Shown here: positions 19,701-27,314 of the stretch, piece after piece | Position numbering within the stretch: position 1 is the stretch's first letter | Layout: each line of letters begins with the position of its first letter | Notes under the pieces: generated by a model | Told to the model about the DNA's origin: nothing | Seen by the model: only the letters and a program-made list of their open reading frames with translations | Databases searched by the model: none | Source: Pedobacter schmidteae | Lineage (GTDB): Bacteria; Bacteroidota; Bacteroidia; Sphingobacteriales; Sphingobacteriaceae | Reading direction: 5' to 3' | NCBI RefSeq assembly: GCF_900564155.1 | Contig: NZ_LS999839.1 | Span: 5,577,097 to 5,641,096 of the forward strand | DNA length: 64,000 nt | Program-made: the position numbers and the translations under genes

Positions 19701-20293
19701 CCATTAACAGGTACTTCTTTTTTGATAAAACCTATATACGAAAACACCAGAACAGCATTTGCATCAGGTACATTGATCAGATAGTTTCCATTAGCGTCTG
19801 TAATGGCTGTAGTTGTGCCACCTTTTACTTTTACACTTACCCCGGGCAGTGTTTCTCCCTTGGCTGTACTCACTTTACCCTTAACCGGAAACTGTATTTT
19901 TTCCATTATGACCGGGCTTTCCTTTTTTGAAGTAGCCTTATCATAAAGAATAATCCGATTATCAATTACCTTGTAAAAGATGCTGAGCGGGATTAGGGTT
20001 TCATCAAGAATATCTCCCAGGCGTTTTCTGGTATAGTTTGCCGATGTCATGCGCTCGGCCCGGATGACGGAAGGGCTATAGATAAATTTGACCTTTGTTT
20101 TAGACTGGATTTCCTTTAATACCTCTGTGATTTTACCTCCGGTAATGCTAATGGAAATTTCCTTATTCAATATCTCCTGTGCCCCGGCATTTTTTGCTGC
20201 AGCGCTACAGGTAAAAACAATTACTAGAAATATTTGGGCCACAGATAGTCTCATTGCTATTTTTATTAAAGCAACAAATCGCTTTTTTTTCAT
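16718..20293 (-). CDS. SusC/RagA-family TonB-linked outer-membrane transporter with STN signalling domain
   Basis: This is the TonB-dependent importer of the GlcNAc-type locus. I take the ATG at 20291-20293 (MKKKRFVALIKIAMRLSVAQ), giving 1191 residues. The open frame extends to 20353 but would then run into the antisense terminator. Domains in order are the signal peptide, STN (ISITGGKITEVLKEIQSKTK), a carboxypeptidase-regulatory-like domain (GETLPGVSVKVKGG), EVIVTGYS, the plug (LLQGQASGVTILG; YVVDGVPTL; GAASIYGSRAANGVI) and a barrel ending LLGLNLHF. SusD follows after 12 bp. The STN domain implies signalling to the FecR at 20458. Confidence 0.95.
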   Translation of the reverse strand: MKKKRFVALIKIAMRLSVAQIFLVIVFTCSAAAKNAGAQEILNKEISISITGGKITEVLKEIQSKTKVKFIYSPSVIRAERMTSANYTRKRLGDILDETLIPLSIFYKVIDNRIILYDKATSKKESPVIMEKIQFPVKGKVSTAKGETLPGVSVKVKGGTTTAITDANGNYLINVPDANAVLVFSYIGFIKKEVPVNGQSILNVQLAEEETSLGEVIVTGYSTQKKKDLTGAVSVVNVSEMIKQPSASVNNLLQGQASGVTILGSGQPGEEPQVRIRGVNTFGNNNPLYVVDGVPTLNVADINPNDIESMQVLKDAGAASIYGSRAANGVIVITTRKGKEKVSVKYDTYYGTQRPRKGNVWNILSPQEMADLKRLAETNSGAHDFDDPLYGDGPTYVLPDYIYPLGAKEGDPSVNPSNYYLKPLFTSVDEYNNFRRINKANKTGTNWYQEIFSPAPINSQNISVSGGSEQGNYLFSANYFDQQGTLAKTYLKRYTLRSNSQYNIGKHIRIGENLAYTITNNPQIGGLSGDNAIGHAFREQPIIPVYDIMGNFAGGYGGQLGDAYNPVAMLHRTKDNKATDNRLFGNVFAEVDLLGSLTLRTSFGGDSYSGSSRAFVYPQYENAENNTNNSYTETAYSGLEYVWTNTLSFNKTFDKHSLKVLVGTEYFKNRYRTMTGSNKGYFSFDPDYTNLSTGSGPMETSSSRTADALFSLIGRADYSFNDKYLLGATIRRDGSSKFLQNVYGWFPAVSAGWRISKEHFLANATWITDLKLRGGWGIMGNQLNVSGGNSFSTFGSAIGQSYYAINGGNNLLAGFYQDQIGNPAAKWEKNINANIGFDATLWGGKLEISADYYRKNIRDLLYNPEMIGTVGGATVPFVNIGQMKNDGFDISLSGNTYLSKDLKLNATATITTYRNEIQKISADANYYEIDARRFDGSNIIRNAVGRSVSEFFGYKVAGFWNSEAEIEAANAAARAATKDQTSIYQNDIGLGRFKYDDINGDGRITADDRTFLGNANPDFSYGLNLGLSYKAFDFSAFFYGVQGNSIWNQVKWWTDFVPSFDGAKSHTALYDSWTPTHMNAKAPIQETAQSFSTNSVPNSYFVEKGSYLRLKNAQIGYTLPPGKLQKLGISRLRVYLSAANLFTITKYSGVDPEIGISSDNDDEPGGQTAYGIDDGSYPSQRTFLLGLNLHF

Positions 20294-20346
20294 AACTTTA
20301 GAAGTTTTGTTCGTTAATGTGAAACTTTTCGTACAGAATTCTTTAA

Positions 20347-20382
20347 CTGGCAATGTCCCTCAACATTGTCAGTTTTTTTTTT
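20347..20382 (+). terminator. Intrinsic terminator antisense to the 5' leader of susC (second copy)
   Basis: A 10-bp stem (20347-20356 with 20363-20372, one G-U) around a 6-nt loop is followed on the plus strand by ten T (20373-20382). It stands 54 bp before the susC ATG and points the opposite way to every gene around it, the same layout as at 8927-8962. Confidence 0.65.
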
Positions 20383-20457
20383 GATGTTTTGGTTAGTAAA
20401 ATTCTCTTCTTTTCATTGGCTGGTTTGGTTTAAGTTTTTAGTTTGAGTTGATGGTCT

Positions 20458-21516
20458 TTATTCTTTGACAGAGATGATTATTTTAGTGCCTTTTATCTGA
20501 TAGCGGGCTTTGATCGATTCGCATAAGAAATCTAACTGGTTGTATAGGTTTTGTCCCGATAAATCGCCTGTAAATGTGTAATTGTACAATTCCTTATCCT
20601 CTACCACAAATGCTATCCCATAAGTTTTTTGTAGCTGATCCAGCACTTCTGCCACAGGTGTATCGTTAAACGAGCAATCATCCTTTACGGCTGTCCGGTC
20701 TTTATCTAAATCAATCGGTATTGGCTGCTCAACCAGGCTGGTTGCAAAAGTGTTTTTGGCAGCATTGTAAACCGTTTTCTGGTTTGGTGTCAGCACTACT
20801 CCATTAGTCGGGCTCAGCGGATTGCGGGCATCAAAACCACCTCCCTCGGTGCTTGGAGAAACCACTACTTTGCCTGTCCTTACGATAACCTCAGTTTCAT
20901 ATACATCCGATCCTGCTTTTACCGTAAAGCTGGTGCCAAGCACCCGCGTCACTACGTTTCTATTGTATACCAGAAAAGGCCTGGATGGATTTTTGCTGAT
21001 CTGAAAAAAACCTTCCCCTTCCAGGGTAACTTCACGGCGGTCCTTTAAGAAATGTTCAGGATACTTCAGGGTCGCCTTTGGTTGAAGGACAACCTGACTG
21101 CCATCTTCCAACTTAATCTCAACCGGCTTAAGACCATTATTTTTATATTGCTTTACAAGGCTGGCATTGGCTGGCACTATAAAATCAGATTTATTATTTT
21201 CAGCAAGAAAAAACTGATAACCGGCAATCAATACAAAGCCTGCAATTACTGCAGCCGCTGCAACTCTAAAAACAGGGAAACGTTTGATCGCCGGTTGAGT
21301 CGGATGAACAACTTTTTCCGGTTCATCGGCAACAACGTCCTCATTTATCCTGTCCCACAGTTTCTGCTCCAGCTCATTTATTTCTGTCGCAGCCGGGGCT
21401 TTCCCCTCCTGTTTGTCCAGCAATCCATACCATTTCTCAACAATTTCTTTTTCTTCATCCGTACACCTGTTCTGCAGGTATTTTTCTAATAGTAGATGAA
21501 AGGCTTCTCTGCTCAT
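20458..21516 (-). CDS. FecR family anti-sigma factor
   Basis: This is the membrane anti-sigma regulator of the third module, 352 residues long. The N-terminal cytoplasmic segment of about 80 residues has short helices (FHLLLEKYLQNRCTDEEKEI) and a membrane helix follows at about 84-106 (RVAAAAVIAGFVLIAGYQFF). The periplasmic FecR domain (VEIKLEDGSQVVLQPKATLKYP) and a C-terminal DUF4974-like domain (VAEVLDQLQKTYGIAFVVED) complete it. The FecR core is shorter and more divergent than in the other two copies. It follows its sigma gene by 68 bp. Confidence 0.94.
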   Translation of the reverse strand: MSREAFHLLLEKYLQNRCTDEEKEIVEKWYGLLDKQEGKAPAATEINELEQKLWDRINEDVVADEPEKVVHPTQPAIKRFPVFRVAAAAVIAGFVLIAGYQFFLAENNKSDFIVPANASLVKQYKNNGLKPVEIKLEDGSQVVLQPKATLKYPEHFLKDRREVTLEGEGFFQISKNPSRPFLVYNRNVVTRVLGTSFTVKAGSDVYETEVIVRTGKVVVSPSTEGGGFDARNPLSPTNGVVLTPNQKTVYNAAKNTFATSLVEQPIPIDLDKDRTAVKDDCSFNDTPVAEVLDQLQKTYGIAFVVEDKELYNYTFTGDLSGQNLYNQLDFLCESIKARYQIKGTKIIISVKE

Positions 21517-21584
21517 TTTTATCGCTTTTACACTATAAGTAAGCTAAGTAGCCTGTACCCCTAAAAAAAATAAAAAAAATGTTC

Positions 21585-22166
21585 TTATGCAAAAAACACC
21601 AGGGTGGCGAGCAAAAACAAATACTCCTTAAGGTAAAAACGAATGGACTTTAATGATTGCGTAATGTGATATTCAACGGCTTTTTCAGAGATATTCAATT
21701 GCTGGGAAATATCTTTTACCGAACGGTGTTCCATGCGGCTCATCCTAAATACTTCAGCCGTCTTTTTAGGTAGCAATGCCACTCCTTTATCCAAAGCTTC
21801 CGAAAGTTCATGAAGCATTAAAAGGTAGTCGGCATTATTTACCACACCAAAATTACTGGATGCTTTAATATAATTATGGTAATTTTCCTGAACCAGCAAG
21901 GATTTATAATGATTGATGATACTATATCTTAAACTCCCAAAAAGATAAGCGCTAAGCGAACGGATCTCTACGCTTGTTCTTCTGCGCCAAAGTTCAACAA
22001 ACAGATTCTGGGTCAGTTCTTCGGCCAGTTCCTTATGATGTACTTTTCTATAAGCTACCTGGTATACCTGAAACCAATAACGTTGGTATATCTCTTTAAA
22101 CGCATGCTCGCAGCCACCTTTAAAAGGAATGATCAGATCAGCATCAGATAAAAGCTTATAATCCAT
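21585..22166 (-). CDS. ECF RNA polymerase sigma-70 factor (FecI-like)
   Basis: This 193-residue sigma factor starts the regulatory pair for the GlcNAc-type SusCD locus. Region 2 is at about 25-90 (ELAEELTQNLFVELWRRRTS) and region 4 at about 125-180, with the helix-turn-helix SVKDISQQLNISEKAVEYHI. The C-terminal tail YLFLLATLVFFA is strongly hydrophobic. A perfect TAnnTTTG box lies 19 bp upstream of the ATG. Confidence 0.94.
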   Translation of the reverse strand: MDYKLLSDADLIIPFKGGCEHAFKEIYQRYWFQVYQVAYRKVHHKELAEELTQNLFVELWRRRTSVEIRSLSAYLFGSLRYSIINHYKSLLVQENYHNYIKASSNFGVVNNADYLLMLHELSEALDKGVALLPKKTAEVFRMSRMEHRSVKDISQQLNISEKAVEYHITQSLKSIRFYLKEYLFLLATLVFFA

Positions 22167-22185
22167 GAGTTTGCGTTGGTTATAA

Positions 22186-22193
22186 CAAATCTA
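22186..22193 (-). promoter_or_regulatory. -7 promoter box of the third ECF sigma gene
   Basis: The minus strand reads TAGATTTG, matching TAnnTTTG, 19 bp before the ATG of the sigma gene. No clear -33 box is at the expected spacing. Confidence 0.45.
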
Positions 22194-22242
22194 ATAATAT
22201 AATTGAAAGCATCCTATAAAAGTATTTTACACCGTATGCAAT

Positions 22243-22275
22243 AAAAAACCCCGCTACAGTATTATAGCGGGGTTT
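22243..22275 (-). terminator. Terminator of the CBM9-like/beta-barrel operon
   Basis: A 10-bp GC-rich stem (AACCCCGCTA at 22247-22256 with 22265-22274) is followed on the minus strand by a T tract and lies about 20 bp after the stop of the beta-barrel gene. It separates that operon from the sigma gene downstream. Confidence 0.85.
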
Positions 22276-22295
22276 CCATATTAAAAAAACAAGAT

Positions 22296-25139
22296 TTACA
22301 TAAAGCTACCATCGCCTCTGCGCATAATCCCCCTGCCGCCGCGTCCTTGCGCGCCCGACCATTTCTGCAGTCGCATGCTCAGTTTAAGCATAAAGTATCT
22401 GCTCATAGGATTCACAAATGTATTCGTATAACCACCATCTGCTAATTGATTATAGCTAAGTGTATTGTTCTGATTTAAAATATCGAATGCCTGAAAAGTA
22501 ATCTGACCTCTGCGGTTAAAAAGCTGACGTTCTAAACTTGCATTTATCACCAACGGTTTAGTATTTGTATTTCCAACTACACCGCTTATATACTGTTTAC
22601 TGCCATTGTAAGCAAACATCCATGAGTCCCATAAATAAATCCTTCCATCTAAATTAAGCGAAAGTGTGTTGATGGTATTATTCGCAAAACCCGCTGTTGT
22701 ATTGTCAGATTTATCAATTTTATAGCCGATATCGGCATTGATTTCAAACCAATCTGTAGGATTGATTTTTGGGCCAAAGCGCTGATTTAAAGAGGTGATA
22801 TTGGTGGTATTCAAAATCCCATCCCTCATGCTCAGGTTATGACTATAGTTTACAGTACCATTAAGTTGCAGGTTATATTTCCTGTTGTTCAGTTGCTTAC
22901 TGATGTTATAATTACCGTTCAGTCTATACACTCCGCTAACGTTTAAGAAGCGCGTTTCATTTATATAGGTTCCGGCGAGGCCTGGATTAGGTACAGTTGA
23001 AATATTTTGAATAACCGCATTTTCAGTATAAGATCCATTTGCATTAAATGAAATATTAAGCTTCGAATTTGCGATGTAATTATTGTAATCGCCTCTTAAA
23101 GTGTGTACAAAAGTAGCATGCAAGTCAGGGTTACCAATAACCGGATTATTTGGATTCGTAACATCCCTAACCGGCTGTATCTGATCAAAAGTTGGTTCTA
23201 CAGCATTTCCAGAATAATTCAGCGATAATTTTTGTTGCCTGGTCCAACGATATTCGAATCTGGCAATAGGAATCAGGTTAAAGCTACTACGGCGAGTGGT
23301 TGTACCAAGACTTAATTTAGTGCCGGATAGCAAAGCAGGTACACCTGTTAAACCAACAGAGAAACGAACTTTGGAAGTATTCGCCATTCCATATCTAAAA
23401 TTCAATGCAATCCGGCCTTGTGTAAATGAATAATTGTAAATGTTACTCAATGAATCTACGACACTAGAAAAACCGTCGTCTAAAATATTTCTTGTCGTGG
23501 CTGTATTGTCGTATCCGTTATAATTGACCTGAGCGTTAACTTCAAATTGAGTATTCACACCAAGCGGCTCCACGTAAGTCATACTTCCGCGATAATTATC
23601 ACGCAGATTCTTACGAGCTATAAGCTGATTAAGTATGGAATCTTTCTGAGGTAAGTCTTCACGATAAAATCTTGTAAAGTTATATCTTAATTGCTCATTA
23701 TCCTGATTGTTTTTATTCAAATCTATCTGTGTCGAAAAGTTCCTTCTATACTTTTTAAAGGTATGTTGATAAAAGACCGAAACACCAAGTTCAGGTGCTG
23801 TTTTAGAATTGTTGTTCCTTACATTACGATCCTGATCCATCTTCAAAGCCATAGCGCTCCCCCTTTGAACTACTGAGGAAGTGTCATTATTATTAGAAGA
23901 ATTATAGTTAATCGTAGGAATAACTTTCAGATAATTACTTGAATCCAGGTCCACTTCAAACTCAAGCCTAAACGTATGATTATTAGATTTCTGCAAACTA
24001 TTACCCCATCTATTAGACAACAATTGTCCATTAAGAAGCGTGCCATCGGAAGCACGACGACTGATATTGCTTAATGATTCGGTCTGATTGAGATTGTCTC
24101 CTTTTGAGTCCGTAAATTGGTAATTCAAATTATACTCTATCTTTTTCCCGATTTTATCACGCAAACTGAATCTGGCATCTCCGCTCTTATTGGAACCACT
24201 AAGGGCGTTCAAATTGATTACATCTTTGTAATTACCATTTATGCCCATCTGCTGATTGCCATTAATCCGTGTAGCAAACAATCCGGTTTCTTTTCTCTCA
24301 TTACTCCCTCCGGCCGCATGTAAATTTACCATGTTACCTACAGATTTATCTGTTCTGGTGGTGATGTTCAATATCTTCTGCGGATCTCCATCTTTAACAC
24401 CGGTACGGGCAGCCTGATCCCCATAATCGTCAACAATCTGAATTTTATCTACAATCTCTGCAGGAAGGTTTTTAATTGCATTGGCAATATCTCCGCCAAG
24501 GTATTCTTTACCATTCAGCTTCGCTTTGGCAACTGTCTCACCCTGGTGAACTAAGCTTCCATCATTGCCCACTTCCATGCCTTCCATCTTCTTTAACAAC
24601 TCATCAACTGTTGCATTTTTCCGTACCACATAATCACTGGCTTTATATTCAACCGTATCCGTTTTATAGGTTATAGAAGGCGTACCGCTAATGACAACTT
24701 CGTTTAAGGTATTTTTTTGCTCTTTCAACACAATGGGATCCATCACAATTCTGGGGATCATATCATTTTGTTTAAAACGCATAACGGGCGACTTCTCATA
24801 CCCTATACTTTGTACTACAAGCGTATAGGTTGCCGATTTTACATCTTTAAAAATAAAAATACCATCGCTATTGGTGGAGGTCTTTAGGGTATCCTTGTCT
24901 GAAGTAAGACTAACAGTAGCGCCTATTACCCCCAAATCTGTACTGTCTTTAACAATACCGCTGATTTGCCTTGTAGGTAAAGGAGGGGGTATTTCCTTTT
25001 TAGCTGGCTGTTGCGAAAATACCTCAGTAAAACTGAACGTCATGAGTAAAACGAGCAGTAGGACCTTAAAATGCTGGGAGTATTCCGGCTTGAAAAGAGC
25101 ATTCAATTCCTTAGCCGTGACCCGGTTAAAATGATTCAT
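22296..25139 (-). CDS. Large outer-membrane beta-barrel protein with carboxypeptidase-regulatory-like N-terminus
   Basis: This 947-residue protein is exported (hydrophobic segment FKVLLLVLLMTFSFTEVFSQ at about 24-43). A carboxypeptidase-regulatory-like beta domain follows (QISGIVKDSTDLGVIGATVSL). A TonB-receptor-like plug region (NEVVISGTP...) leads into a long barrel of the OMP_b-brl_3 type ending in amphipathic strands. It is not a canonical SusC: no STN domain and no SusD neighbour. The last residues are Gly/Arg-rich (GRGGRGIMRRGDGSF), like the tail of the gene upstream, which ends 50 bp before. The start chosen is the first ATG of the frame. The function is unknown; it may handle a substrate bound by its partner. 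Confidence 0.88.
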   Translation of the reverse strand: MNHFNRVTAKELNALFKPEYSQHFKVLLLVLLMTFSFTEVFSQQPAKKEIPPPLPTRQISGIVKDSTDLGVIGATVSLTSDKDTLKTSTNSDGIFIFKDVKSATYTLVVQSIGYEKSPVMRFKQNDMIPRIVMDPIVLKEQKNTLNEVVISGTPSITYKTDTVEYKASDYVVRKNATVDELLKKMEGMEVGNDGSLVHQGETVAKAKLNGKEYLGGDIANAIKNLPAEIVDKIQIVDDYGDQAARTGVKDGDPQKILNITTRTDKSVGNMVNLHAAGGSNERKETGLFATRINGNQQMGINGNYKDVINLNALSGSNKSGDARFSLRDKIGKKIEYNLNYQFTDSKGDNLNQTESLSNISRRASDGTLLNGQLLSNRWGNSLQKSNNHTFRLEFEVDLDSSNYLKVIPTINYNSSNNNDTSSVVQRGSAMALKMDQDRNVRNNNSKTAPELGVSVFYQHTFKKYRRNFSTQIDLNKNNQDNEQLRYNFTRFYREDLPQKDSILNQLIARKNLRDNYRGSMTYVEPLGVNTQFEVNAQVNYNGYDNTATTRNILDDGFSSVVDSLSNIYNYSFTQGRIALNFRYGMANTSKVRFSVGLTGVPALLSGTKLSLGTTTRRSSFNLIPIARFEYRWTRQQKLSLNYSGNAVEPTFDQIQPVRDVTNPNNPVIGNPDLHATFVHTLRGDYNNYIANSKLNISFNANGSYTENAVIQNISTVPNPGLAGTYINETRFLNVSGVYRLNGNYNISKQLNNRKYNLQLNGTVNYSHNLSMRDGILNTTNITSLNQRFGPKINPTDWFEINADIGYKIDKSDNTTAGFANNTINTLSLNLDGRIYLWDSWMFAYNGSKQYISGVVGNTNTKPLVINASLERQLFNRRGQITFQAFDILNQNNTLSYNQLADGGYTNTFVNPMSRYFMLKLSMRLQKWSGAQGRGGRGIMRRGDGSFM

Positions 25140-25189
25140 TTGTGTGCTTGTATGTTTGGTGTGTGTGTTTCTTTACAGCATTGAGCTAT

Positions 25190-26089
25190 TTATTTTTTTG
25201 CAAGCGTATATTTCCCCCAAAAGTCTGTAGGGCTTATCAAGGCCTGAAAATCCATTCCTCCATGATCGCCACCACGCCCCCCAGGGCCACGACCGCCGCC
25301 GCCACCAAAGTTACCGCCACCGCCACCGAAACCTCCACGACCACCGCCGCCGCCGCCACCGCCAAATCCACCTTCAAAACCTGGCATTTGCAGTCCGTTC
25401 ACTTTGATGTTATAGGCAAATTCTTTTGGTGCCTCTACCGAAATACCCAACGCTTCCAGCGGAATAGCCATTTCATAGAAGAAAACATTATCCTTATCTA
25501 TATTTGCAAATGCCTTAATCCCGTATTCGTTATAAATAGATACCAATGTATCAGTCGTATTTTTAAAACCTTTAATCTTAATCTCCTTAGCCGTTGCCAA
25601 TTGAGTTTTCTGTCTGGATACCATAAAAGAATCTCTCTGCTTTGCATTCTGCGGACCACCACCGCCCATAGACATAGTCATACCCATTGCCCTTCGGGTG
25701 CCTCCCCCGCCGCCACCTTGCCCCCTGGGCTGATGAGCAACCATCGGATAGGTTAAGGTAATACTCTCTTTTTCTTTCTTTTTACCATCCGGGTTTACCG
25801 AAAAAGTAATACCTCCAGCCATTATTTTCGAATTATTGGCGATATCAGTAGATTTAATAATCACATAGAGGTTCTTTTCATCATTACTGATGATATAGGA
25901 AAGATTAGTGCGTTTGTTCCCAGAAAAATCAGTTTCTTTCCATTCAAAGTTTTTACCATCAATTTTAATAGCGTGAGGAGCGAATATACTGACTTCCTGT
26001 AGTTCATTCACTTTCTGAGCATGGCCGACTGAGCCAAATCCGGCCAATAAAGCCGAACAGAATGCAATTTTAAGGAATCTCGTTTTCAT
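25190..26089 (-). CDS. Exported CBM9-like protein with a glycine-rich C-terminal tract
   Basis: I place the start at 26087-26089 (MKTRFLKIAFCSALLAGFGSVGHAQ is a clear signal peptide); the frame is open 8 codons further. The mature protein of about 275 residues begins with a fold resembling the family 9 carbohydrate-binding domain (KIDGKNFEWKETDF; NLYVIIKSTD). A Gly/Arg-rich insert lies near residue 120, and a long low-complexity tract of GGFGGGG and GRGG units near 245-280 precedes a conserved-looking end (ALISPTDFWGKYTLAKK). The tract is encoded by GC-rich triplet repeats that could change length by slippage without a frameshift. It is probably cotranscribed with the barrel gene. The function is unknown. 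Confidence 0.83.
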   Translation of the reverse strand: MKTRFLKIAFCSALLAGFGSVGHAQKVNELQEVSIFAPHAIKIDGKNFEWKETDFSGNKRTNLSYIISNDEKNLYVIIKSTDIANNSKIMAGGITFSVNPDGKKKEKESITLTYPMVAHQPRGQGGGGGGTRRAMGMTMSMGGGGPQNAKQRDSFMVSRQKTQLATAKEIKIKGFKNTTDTLVSIYNEYGIKAFANIDKDNVFFYEMAIPLEALGISVEAPKEFAYNIKVNGLQMPGFEGGFGGGGGGGGRGGFGGGGGNFGGGGGRGPGGRGGDHGGMDFQALISPTDFWGKYTLAKK

Positions 26090-26292
26090 ATTTGGTGTTC
26101 TATTTAAGTGCAATTTCTAGGTTTAAGACTTGATAAAATGATTTAGGTTTAATACTCGCTTCTATATTCGCCGAATAAATTGTTCAACGTCATAAAAAAG
26201 ACTACGAATTAAACACAAAATCCATTCTGTCAGAAATTGTTATCTTAATTTGTTACACAAGCTTAAGAATTCGGGTATGGAAAAAGTCTAGC

Positions 26293-27312
26293 TTAATGAT
26301 CGCCCAATCCTTCTTTGGGTTTTTGAAAAATATAGATCAGGTATATCAATGCAGGCAAAATAAATAAACTGCCAATTAATAGCGCATACCCCAGCGAATC
26401 AATAGTTTTAGCCTGCCCCTGATGCAGCAGCAAGGAAAGATTAGTCCCATTTTTAAGCAATACAATGTCAGGAAAATGCGAATACGTAGCTGCAAATAAA
26501 ATCATAGTGATCTGAAAACCGGCCAGCAAACGCAACAAGATCGGCTTATTCTGATTTAAAGCATAAAACATCACTATCAACGACAAACTTGCAGCTATAA
26601 TGGCAATCAGACCAGGGGTATCTCCAAATATCCAGGTGGCCAATGGAATACCTTCTGCACCGGCAGCCAGAAAAACCAGTGCACCGCAACCCATTACAAA
26701 AAAAATAGCCCTTCTTGCTTTCCCGATAAAATGCTGTCTATCGCCATCATTGTCGCTTTGCCCAATGATGAAAATGGTAGCCAGAAAACCGCAAATGCTT
26801 ACCGTAAAAATACCTACCGCTACAGAAAACCAGTTTAACCAGCTGAAAATATAAGCGGATACAAAATCATTGGCCTGCGGATCAATCTGTCCCGATACAG
26901 AACTGGCCGCAATAATGCCCAGAAAAAAAGGCGTAATTAAACTCGAATAAACAAAAATAGGCGTATACACCTTTTGCATATCGTCTTTTACCGCATCATA
27001 GTTCCTAAACACAAAAGCGGTACCCCGGGCAATAATACCCAATAGCATACATACCAATGGAATATGCAGGTAAACAGAAATGGTGGTATATATTTTGGGA
27101 AAGCCTACAAAAAGAATCACAATAGCAATAATCAGCCACATGTGATTGGCTTCCCATATTGGCCCTATGGCTTTATACATGGTTTTACGCGTTTTGGCTT
27201 TATTGGTTTTAGCGGTCATCAACTCAATGATACCGGCACCAAAATCAGCACCTCCAAGCAAAATATACAACAAAATGGCAGTCCAAAGGAAAACGATCAC
27301 TACATATATCAT
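26293..27312 (-). CDS. cydB: Cytochrome bd ubiquinol oxidase subunit II
   Basis: This is the second subunit of the bd-type terminal oxidase, which reduces oxygen with quinol at high affinity. It has 339 residues with eight or nine membrane helices. It starts with the family's WTAILLYILLGGADFGAGI motif and includes GPIWEANHMWLI near residue 50. It lies 2 bp after cydA, so the two are translated from one message. The C-terminus is short and charged (QKPKEGLGDH). No cydX-like small gene is evident after it. Confidence 0.97.
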   Translation of the reverse strand: MIYVVIVFLWTAILLYILLGGADFGAGIIELMTAKTNKAKTRKTMYKAIGPIWEANHMWLIIAIVILFVGFPKIYTTISVYLHIPLVCMLLGIIARGTAFVFRNYDAVKDDMQKVYTPIFVYSSLITPFFLGIIAASSVSGQIDPQANDFVSAYIFSWLNWFSVAVGIFTVSICGFLATIFIIGQSDNDGDRQHFIGKARRAIFFVMGCGALVFLAAGAEGIPLATWIFGDTPGLIAIIAASLSLIVMFYALNQNKPILLRLLAGFQITMILFAATYSHFPDIVLLKNGTNLSLLLHQGQAKTIDSLGYALLIGSLFILPALIYLIYIFQKPKEGLGDH

Positions 27313-27314
27313 AA

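Noticed and set aside
5269-20293. Tandem duplication of one SusCD locus
   Set aside because: The two SusC and SusD pairs differ strongly in sequence and length, and their extra genes are unrelated; they are separate paralogous loci.
25142-25756. Plus-strand frame of 204 codons opposite the Gly-rich gene
   Set aside because: It is the shadow of the low-complexity Gly-rich tract, rich in Thr/Ala runs, with no domain or start signal; the minus strand encodes the signal peptide protein.
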